A DNA stretch of 64,000 bases from Stratiolaelaps scimitus (lineage: Eukaryota > Arthropoda > Arachnida > Mesostigmata > Laelapidae). The translations under genes were made by a program, and so were the position numbers. Location: NCBI GenBank assembly GCA_019614645.1, contig JABWDB010000007.1, positions 930,001 to 994,000 of the forward strand. Direction: 5' to 3'. Under the pieces are notes generated by a model, which saw nothing but the letters and a program-made list of their open reading frames with translations, was not told the DNA's origin and ran no database searches. Shown piece by piece: positions 55,451 through 64,000 of the stretch. The first letter of the stretch is position 1; each line of letters begins with the position of its first letter.

Positions 55451-58175
55451 AGAGACTCCTATTTGCTTGGCAGCATGGTAACATTTATTTGATACGTATA
55501 AAATCGCAAGGACACATACGTGCGCCTTTAACCATTTTCACTCCTAGACTGATGCGAAGCACGTTCAAACTTTGGCGGTCAAAGCCAGTCAAACTACTGT
55601 CATGCGAACACAGTGAACTCGGCAATCCTCACCGTTAAGGTGGATCGGCAGCTGACGCCATCTTAAAAACGGCTGGCGAAGTTTGGCTGCGGTATACGTC
55701 AAATCTGTGACGGCACTGCGGCGGGGTAGCAATCGCCTTGGACCTCTTCTCTTAGTGACGGGGTAATGCGTTCAACGGGGAACGATGGGGTGAATTCGCA
55801 TAAAGCAGTCACAACTTTATTATCAAGGACGAGCCTGCCACTCCTACGCAAGCTACCGCAAAGACTCGCCCGCCTGAGTCTACTGTCAGCTGATACGGCT
55901 CTGGTAGAGTTTGACAGCTCACGGCGCTGTGCCCCGATGCCGCATGGTAATACAGCGCAACGCTTGAGCCAGAGATGACAGCGGGCTTCGTTTGGGGCCA
56001 AATGCAATAGCACGTCTAGTATAGGGAGTATACGTTGTCATACTGAATCAATAAGCATTCAAAATATTGGATAAATTCACAATCCCTCCTCCGCTCATAC
56101 GATCGTCCTCCTAATATGATCTATCAGGCAAATGGAATCTCGGTGTTGCTTAGTCGGTAAATGATAATTTTTGGAGCTACAAATGATCTATTCAAACTAT
56201 AACTCCTTATATATATATATATATATACTGGTGGGCATAAACTAAAGGCACCCCTATATTTCAATAAATCGTTACAAAGAGCACACATTTGAGGCATGAA
56301 TTAGTGCTTGTCTGGCCCAGGGGATCAAAGGTCTTCAAAGACCCTTGAAAAACAGCACCTCTTATCCAGCAATCAGGTAGGTCGGGCATGTGAATAATAG
56401 GTTCAATATTAATTGTATCTAATGTTTTACCTACTATAGAACTAGAATAACGCAGAAAATACAACATCGTTGGTGCTGGTTTAAAGTTGCAGTTGCATAC
56501 GGTGGGGGGCGCTAATTTCTAGCAATACAGCTGTTGTTTTTATTGCTGTTGCAAATGGCTTAATGCAACTTCTATACAATTTATTTGCCTCTCTGTTGTA
56601 CGCTGTATGTGACCTTGGTAGATACGAAACGAATTTCAATCGAATTCAGCATACGTCTTATGCCCCACTGCATGATTTTATGGACACTTCCCTCACGTCC
56701 ACTACGACTCCGGCTCAAATGCTTCGCGTAGATGTGGCCTTTAAGCCGAAGAACAATGCGAACAGTCGGAGACATCCCTACCTGTCTCATTAGCACTTCG
56801 TGGGTCCCATGAGCAACACGACCGGTTATGTTATCATACTGTGGAGAAACAATGACTATCTAACCCGTTTGATTCGTGCGGACGAGAGTACTATAATATT
56901 ATAGCAAACCACAGCATCAGCAGCTGTTTCTCTTAAGTCGGTTATTGTCGCCCCATATGACTGTCGGTCTCATCGCTGCTAAACTTGTCGCGGTAGTGAT
57001 GCCATGTGACGTGCGAGAAAGTCACCCTAATCAGTGACAGCAGCAGGAGCAGCACAAGCAACGGCCACGTCAGTAAAAGTGATCGACTAGACGAAGGGAC
57101 GGACGTAGGTTAGTGCCGAAGCTTTCTACCCTTATTGCGGATCCACTGGATGGAGGCATCCAGAGCACGGACCAGAGACGGACGCCCGGGGAAGGCCGGC
57201 GCAGAAATTGCAAAGCGAAGGGAACTGGCCAACAGCAATGCAGAGGGAAAGGATTAGCGTCGCTTTCGCCACCGTCGCTAGAGGCGATGGTCGACCCCGC
57301 AGATCCCCTGTGATCCCGCGAGTCCCGGGCCGCCGAGTGGGCACAGCCACCTACACCCGACCACGAAGCCGACCTCGCCGTCTTCTGAGGCCAACGCTGA
57401 GGCCGTTGTGATCCTGGCCATCAACTACAATACCACTGCTCAACGAAAGTAACTTCGTCGAAAGTGCTCAGATGAAGCCAGTGAGCGAGGTATGAATGAG
57501 ATTCGCTGCTAGCTAGCTACAAGCTGGCCAGCCAGCGAAACAGACGAACGACATCAACAGCACAGCGGCATGTTCCACAAGCGGCAGCACTACCGTCATC
57601 GTTGTCGTGACTGGCAGCGGGTCAGAAGAGAGGAGGCCGAGGTCGACCGGGTAAAGGTTACGAGATCAAGAGTAACAACATAAGCAGCGCCGTTGAAGTT
57701 CTCACTTACCCTTTCAATGCCCGACTGTTTTCGAATTTGAAGGGTAAGCGAGCCCGTCATGACGATCCGCTGTTGCCGGTCCGGTGACCCAAGCCACCGT
57801 TATCCGCTCAGTCAATACCGACCGTGGTGCGCTCGTCTGTCCAATATCGTCGCGTGTGCCGCTCGCCGTTCAGTGAAACTGTCAGACCGATACCACGAGG
57901 CCGCTGGCCAATTAGCCTCAATCACCTGTACCACCACAGCAGGTATCGGTTTGCTCCGCGCTTGATATAGACTCGAGATGTCGGCGCTACTGCGTAACGA
58001 ATCATTGAGTTGACTTGCGACTCTTCGATTTTACGTCGGGACGCCACCAATGATTTTGATCCGATTGTACATCACAAGGGGTGCTCTCTTGCATTTAATC
58101 CTCTCCTTGTATTTAACTAAGCGAACATGCAATAGCTCATGTATCCTGGCTTCGTGATGTACAGTTGTGTCGTGT
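55451..58175. other. No recognisable gene; (TA)n and GC-rich stretch
   Basis: (TA)n lies at 56208-56228. Positions 57000-57970 are GC-rich with CAG-type triplets (57040-57065) and open frames of 66-76 codons, possibly promoter or untranslated exon. No product is recognised. Confidence 0.4.
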
Positions 58176-58189
58176 TATATGAGCCCTCA
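58176..58189. repeat. Left target-site duplication of the 58.2-kb F1 insertion
   Basis: TATATGAGCCCTCA; the exact second copy is at 58246-58259. Confidence 0.9.
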
Positions 58190-58245
58190 TGTCTCTGGTA
58201 ATAACCGTGCGTTTGAAGAAAATTTCCTCCTCTAAAAAAAAAAAA
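58190..58245 (+). mobile_element. F1 LINE 3'-end insertion, 56 bp, with target duplication
   Basis: Only TGTCTCTGG..., CGTGCGTTTGAAGAAAATTT, CCTCCTCT and 12 A are inserted, between two exact 14-bp copies of TATATGAGCCCTCA. The 5' end lies inside the family sequence shared with 9436-9540, so this is an extremely 5'-truncated but complete integration event. Confidence 0.9.
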
Positions 58246-58259
58246 TATATGAGCCCTCA

Positions 58260-59334
58260 AGGTTCGCATCTGACCCCTGTGTATGCAGGGTGGTCGTTAC
58301 GCGTACCATGATGTCCCCTAAAAAATTATAATCAACTAGGCAGAATTGAATTTGTGCCGCATGCAATCTATAATTGTTCAACTTCATGCAATCATTTCCA
58401 AAATTATTCAGTAATTAGTGAACTGTTACTGCATTTCCTCCATTCGTTTTTATTATATATACGCTGCCTCCCTCTAGCTAAATTTCGATAAATCACAAGC
58501 TGAAGCTCCTGTCTACCCAAAGGACCCCAAGAAATTCATTCAGGTTGTTGCTTAATAATACCAAATTATACTAATTAAGTTCAGGTAATTATACCTGTTC
58601 TTAGTGCTATCGTTCCGTCTTCGTTTCCCTTTAACTGATTTCGACACGACAAGTTGTTCGGCTGCGTAAAGCTGTCGTTTTTATACGCTAATTCATACAG
58701 GCGAATTTCAATATCCGAATGTTAGGGGTCTGCTGATAACCGCCCCATCCCGATGGCTAAATATATCGTGTGGTAGAAATGATACTTCAAAGCCATTTTA
58801 AGGGTTCGCCTAAGTAACAACGAAGAGAAAAAGTTATCTACTTCGCCTGCATCCGTATTATTATTATTATTATCATTATGAACAGGACAATTTAATTTTC
58901 GACGCTGTTTCTCGTTGGTCGTGCCTCTTGATGAGCCGCCTCTCGCTCGCTCGGTCGTTCAAAAATAGCCCACAACGCATAGGCCACCCTCTACAAGGCA
59001 ACCTTCAGAACTTTCAACGTGTTCAGAAAGTGACGCAGACCTCTGGGGTATTGCGTAAGCATTTAAGCTTGTCCAAGTATACGCACAATGGCATACATCG
59101 AGTTGCGGTTATTTTCGCACACACTCCGCATGTTGTTTCCATGGCGGGTTGTGTAACTCTTTTGAACGACGCAGGATTGCGTGACTTTCCCAACGCCCTG
59201 TAAAAGCCAGTTAACACTCCACTGGTTCATTTGCCTCGCAAGAGTGCTCCGCCTGTGCTCGCTCACGTTTGATAGGCTGACGTGGTGTCTCGTGAATCCG
59301 CTCGATTCGAGATCAGGTATCCCGCTGCAAAACC
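58260..59334. other. No recognisable gene; (ATT)n at 58858-58877
   Basis: AT-rich at the start. It has a short (ATT)n tract and nothing else recognisable. Confidence 0.5.
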
Positions 59335-59412
59335 TTTTTTTGAGCTCGTTCTTACCTGTTGCGTCCTGTCCGACAGGCTTCGGCACCTAACCTTTATGGG
59401 GGTATTACTACG
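59335..59412 (-). mobile_element. F2 tail family copy
   Basis: The plus strand reads TTTTTTTGAGCTCG, CTGTCCGACAGGCTTCG, CACCTAACCTTTA and GGTATTACTACGA, aligning with the copies at 26950-27085 and with the reverse complement of 55381-55450. Confidence 0.6.
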
Positions 59413-62400
59413 ATTGTGATTATTACGATTATTCATTTTACGTTACGTCTAGCGTTTTATGCACAACCTAGGGCTGGTCAACGACCGGTTCTTACATAAT
59501 GAATCGAGATTATTATTACATTATCATCTCGAATCTAGTTGTTCTGCGGCCTCTGCGAGTTTTCATCTCATGACACCATGCGTGTACATGTTACACAAAA
59601 GCTGACTGGCAATCAGAAAATAAATTTTTGCAAAAAAAATTGTGGTTTCTGAAAGTCGTCGTAGTTTTTCCTTGACTAAGTGCGAAGAAATTCTCGATTC
59701 CATTCTGTATTTGCTCCACAAGTCAAGTGCACATTATGCGATTGCGCATTGAGACTTCACGTGAGCCGGTGAGCTGTGTCAATTTAGAAGCATTGTATTA
59801 TTATTGTTATAATTGTTTGTATTGTTATGAATACATGTAGATGGGCCCAACCGTATGATTTTCAGCTAATATTATATTACAAACATATACGAATACGAAA
59901 TAAGTAAGTAAATGACACGACGACTGATAAGAAGCAACATATTTGTGACAAAGCAAATCTCGTTACCAGGTCGCGTCGGCCGCTTAGGATCATCTCCCGA
60001 CTAGCGCCCCAGCCAGGCTTCGTGGATAATCGAACCCTTAATATGCTCGTACATTCTACCCTCGACGCTAGTGTTTGATGTTACGGTTCGTACTCTAAGT
60101 GAACTTGGGCGAGTAGTCACAACTGATCGCGGAGACATCACACAATGCTTCATTTTCATAGCGACAAAAGTGACATGAGGAAGGGACTCGGTAAAAGCCT
60201 CGTTCCGTCGGAGCGAAGAGAATTCTGACCGGCTGCAGAGTCTGTTAGCGTTGGCCAGATCGTCAGATGCGTGCTGCCGGCGTTGCTTTGCCATTGTATT
60301 GGGTATCTCCACTTCTCTGTCTCTCTTCTTCTTGAGTGTGTGCAATCAGACCTGACCAGACGCTAACCAAACGCCGAAGGCTTGATGGTGTTAGCACATT
60401 GGACCTATCAGGCAGCCTCATGCCAGACGGTTTGTCGATTAGGTCAGTGTAATAATCCCAGGGCAAGACTCATTCGGTGTGAGAACGCTCATTCATCGTG
60501 GAGGGCTTCACATACAGTTCACTCCATCTATGCGCAAAATAACCATTCACACGAAAGAGAAATGATTTCTTGATGTTCTTAGACCTGCATCATCTGAGCC
60601 AACCAAGAGAGGTGTCCCCTCTGTATCTGCTGAGACCACTTTAAGTGTTTATGGTTGCTTGGATGTTGGTATGTGTTTATCTTTGCAGCGACAGACGACC
60701 CGGTCTGCCATAATAGCCAGCGGCCATATGACCCGCGTCAGTTATATATGCTACGCTTATCGCAAAGGATCTCCTCGCAAATTGAAATCCATTCATGGAA
60801 CAGCTCCAACTTTCGTACGATTCAGAAAAATAGCACGGCCAAATAACATGAACATCATTGACGTTCTAAATTCTCTCCCTTAGAAACAGACGTCGACCCT
60901 GTGCGATAAACAAAATAATGCAAGGAATGTGAGCCTTTGCCTCGATCCGATAATCATCAGAAATGAAAAATTGCAAACTAACAATAATTAGCACCCGAGT
61001 TGCGGAAACCCCTAATAATCCCCTAAGCTATAAATGAGAGAAAAGCATTCGAACGAAGAAAGAGTCCTTTGTTGCGACGATGATGGGCTTCGCCAGATCC
61101 GAACGGACTGGCGTTTCGCGCCAGACCGATAAATGTGTAATAATGACAAGTTGCCGGCTTCGAGAAACTCACAGCGCTGGGAGGCCAGAATTCGATTTTT
61201 GTAAGATGAGTGCGCCCATTGAAATGTCGCGTATAGCTCAACGCAAACGGGACGGAGGTCTTTCGTTGGTATGCATACGATAAACTACCTCGGTGCACAC
61301 ATGCGCGACGTCGTAATTGAGTTGCGCCACTATTGATGGTGGCTGTGTGGTGTCAGTCGACGATTGACGAAGCAGTGAAGCTATAGTTTTTGTTTGCCAC
61401 TGAAGACAACGTGGATATCGTTTGTGAAGCTTGGACAGCACAGAGAGGGTTAAAAATCAATTATTCACCTCCAGTCGATAGATATTGAACACCCGGACCT
61501 TCTATCACTGGCTTGGTCATATACATATGGTTGATGAATGAGATTCTTCGTTCATTTATGAGATCGCCTTAGTAATCTAATCTTCTGGATAACATAACAT
61601 AATATCTTCCAATCAACCACCGAGCTAGTTGTCACTTCAATTGTACACTTTACTCCGCGCGTACCACGCACAACAACATACGCTCATCGAGATTGATTTC
61701 GCTTAGCGTGCATGTGTGACTGATCGGGAATACACACGTCACCGACAAATACGTACAACCAATATCAAGTGAGCTTTGACAGGGTTTGTTTTCGCTGAAG
61801 ACCGTGCAGCAGCACAGCATGCAATAAGCTTGGATCTACTGTCAGCTGGCCAATCAACCAACCGGTGGCAAACCGGAAGCCTCCAAAACGAGTCAAGTCC
61901 GCTCGGTCTCGGACCATCTCCGCGGTTCGCCTGCACAGACGGGTTTTGCTCATCCATCCGAGTCGCTCGCTAAGGATAGTGTCCGGTGTGACTGTTTCCA
62001 GCAAGCAACGGCCTAGCCTCGACGCCGGTCTGGGCTTGGCGCTCTGCGGGTGCCGTGATCACTGCCAAGTGTCAAGAAGGACGTTTCACGGACGTCCTTA
62101 CAGAGGGAAGCCAGTGGGTATCATGGCTAAACACAGTTCGAGGATAAACGGGCGGCAGGACGCAGCAAACAGAGAGACAATGTTCAACGAGCCGCCGAGT
62201 TTGCCCTTGGGTAAGGGTAGCCCTTTCGGTGTTGGACGGCTGTGTGCCAAGAAGAAATAACGCAGGCACGGCCCGAAACGCACGACAGGACAACAGGAGT
62301 CAGGATACAGCGCATCCTGGTGAAGCTTGTGTCATCACCGGACCATCTCTCGCAGCAGACGAGAGCAAAAATAGCGAATGGCAAAACCCGAAGATTGGAC

Positions 62401-62643
62401 AACGCACACATATGTTGCGTTGACATTGATGCACTCCGAAAGAATTACAGATAAATAGCCGAACAACGAGACAGGGCGGGTAGGAACAAATGTAAACGAT
62501 TCTAGCAGCGTTTCGTTCGTTTCTTGAAATTTTCTTAAGCGCAACATAATTCTTGTATTAATGACCACAACTAGATGTTTGGGTAACACTGGGTAACAGC
62601 TTGGTACAGCAATAGGAACTATGACGAAAGCATTTCGAGCACA

Positions 62644-62645
<2 letters not shown>
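59413..62645. other. No recognisable gene
   Basis: About 3.2 kb with short open frames. The frame 61865-62260 (131 codons) is basic and unrecognised. Confidence 0.45.
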
Positions 62646-62683
<38 letters not shown>

Positions 62684-62686
62684 TAT
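62646..62686. repeat. (TA)n microsatellite
   Basis: TA units with a short CACACA interruption. Confidence 0.9.
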
Positions 62687-63111
62687 TATTGCGCCCACGT
62701 GGCGCAGGCAACACTGCAGCGCCAGGTCCCTTGAGGCTTCAGGCGATCACCGGGAAATTTTCAAAGCCCCTCATTGTCTCAAAGCCGCTTATCGGATATC
62801 ATCGGCGATCACCCAAGTAACAAGCGTCGCTTGTTATAGCGTTCGACTGCTTCAACCAATATGCCTCCCTTTTTCATCTGGCAAATCATCGAACTTTGGC
62901 GTTCCATAGCAAATTCCGGTCAGCCTGTTCGAACGGCGTTCAAATTTGTTGAATTCGAATCCTCAATAATCAACGCTTTGCTGTGTGCGTTTGTCGCAGC
63001 ATGAGTGATAAAAAATAAACGAGAATGTGATAAATAAACCCATAAAAACATAATATGTGAAAATATAACTGTTACGTTGAAAACGAGTCACATGTTTCAG
63101 CGATATCGTCT
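62687..63111. other. No recognisable gene
   Basis: Nothing recognisable; AT-rich end. Confidence 0.5.
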
Positions 63112-63208
63112 CGTGAAGTTCTCGTATATGTCATCATCACGCAGCGGGACTCGAACCTGCGACCTCGGGGTTTTTACAGCCGAAGACCTAGCCAGACCGC
63201 GCTGACAA
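63112..63208 (-). mobile_element. F4 tRNA-derived SINE head
   Basis: The minus strand reads GCGCGGTCTGGCTAGGTC (A-box), TTCGGCTGTAAAAACCCCG and GTCGCAGGTTCGAGTCCCGC (B-box, the best preserved here), then ATGATGACATATACGAGAAC. The pol III boxes are close to consensus, but the acceptor stem is absent, so it is not a tRNA gene. Confidence 0.75.
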
Positions 63209-64000
63209 TATGGCTTATGAATTTGTGCGAATTGGCCTTATAGTCGATCGATGGCTCAGAGGTTTAGCTATCTTATTCCTTTGTTAATCGCAAGTGTTGT
63301 ACATATCCAGTATACGGAGCAGCTTTCATCTAACTCGAATTTCACTTCCATGCTATTGGTTGGTGATTTAAAACTGATGAAAATCTCATCTGCTCGTGAG
63401 GCCTCACGAGTGAACTAATGGAAAAAAATGCGTTTCTTTCCTGGAAGCACTCATTAATGATATCTTAATGTTCATCAGTGCCAGCGATCACAGTAGCGAG
63501 AATCCGTGGGGGATTGGAAACAATAGTGGAACCAAGAAAATCGTTGCATTGCAGATATCAATGACAGGTAAGCAGTGAACGGTGAATTCATCGAACTTCG
63601 AGCTCTCCATATTCAAGGACTCATTATATTGCAATCGATATTTGATTGACACTATTCTAGCTAATTAAACTCGGCTCCCAGTGATAATTAACGTGCATAA
63701 ATTATCATTTTCATAATCAAACTGAGTCGGTAGTTTGCGCCGAGATGAGTACCACATGAGTTCCGAGAATCCCCGGTTTTCCTGTTGAATTCTAATATGA
63801 TTGAATCAAAATTCTCAAATTCTCCTCAATTCCACTAAAATAGTCCCTTAGTCCGAGACCAAAAGCGGTTCCTAAGTCTCTCCAAAAATCTCATACAAAA
63901 CCACACTCAGTGATAATACTCATGTGAATTTAAATATATGTCTGTTTTACGGCTCGAAGCACGTCGGCTAGTTCATTTAATGAATAATCGTAGTCCACAA
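63209..64000. other. No recognisable gene; 18-bp palindrome at 63393-63410
   Basis: CTCGTGAGGCCTCACGAG at 63393-63410 is a perfect palindrome. Otherwise AT-rich non-coding sequence to the window end. Confidence 0.5.

Noticed and set aside
60040..60160. Possible second gypsy integrase core (a frame reading GRVVTTDRGD)
   Set aside because: The TTDRG string resembles the integrase motif around the second Asp, but neither the upstream nor the downstream conserved blocks can be read in any frame.
63112..63208. Functional tRNA gene
   Set aside because: The A- and B-boxes are near consensus, but there is no acceptor stem, and the same head is followed by a SINE tail elsewhere in the window.

Overview
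This window looks like accessory, transposon-rich DNA from a large invertebrate genome, most plausibly an arthropod. A chelicerate such as a mite or tick is a reasonable guess but is not proven. The reasons are eukaryotic: poly(A)-tailed LINE fragments with target-site duplications, tRNA-derived SINE copies, relics of Ty3/gypsy and BEL/Pao LTR retrotransposons, dense (TA)n, (CA)n, (CT)n and (ATT)n microsatellites, AATAAA signals, and no operon-like gene packing. No rRNA gene, functional tRNA gene or CRISPR array was seen.

Layout. Positions 223-1560 (+) hold a decayed Ty3/gypsy pol: an RNase H piece, the integrase zinc-binding module, the integrase core and its C-terminal tail. Positions about 1830-6078 (-) hold the one clearly intact element, a non-LTR retrotransposon with two ORFs. 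ORF1 is a gag-like protein with three zinc knuckles. ORF2 has a C2H2 finger, a reverse transcriptase, a CCHC motif and a restriction-like endonuclease (RLE). The two ORFs overlap by ATGA. Both carry long in-frame GC-rich minisatellites. The rest, 6-64 kb, is mostly non-coding, with short relics: a BEL/Pao integrase zinc region (about 33.3 kb), a BEL/Pao gag-pol remnant (34.8-35.6 kb), a LINE endonuclease fragment (42.3-42.6 kb) and a LINE reverse-transcriptase C-terminal fragment (51.3-51.6 kb).

Four short dispersed repeat families recur. F1 is a LINE 3' end with a poly(A) tail; two copies have exact target duplications. F2 is a second poly(A)-ended tail family with six copies. F3 is a conserved block of about 80 bp with four copies. 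F4 is a tRNA-derived SINE. Family names are mine.

The best candidate for a host gene is a compact intronless gene at 21710-21916 (+). It encodes a 68-residue protein with an RS-rich basic N-terminus and one membrane helix, followed by AATAAA. A weaker candidate exon lies at 20912-21121. GC-rich, low-complexity stretches near 25.4-27.0, 28.4-29.0, 30.6-31.5, 40.6-41.3, 48.0-49.3 and 57.0-58.0 kb could be promoters or untranslated first exons, but no product is recognisable in them.

The gene-poor parts may be intron or intergenic sequence; the window alone cannot decide. The most interesting object is the RLE retrotransposon, because an R1/Jockey-style zinc-knuckle ORF1 is joined to an R2/NeSL-style RLE ORF2.
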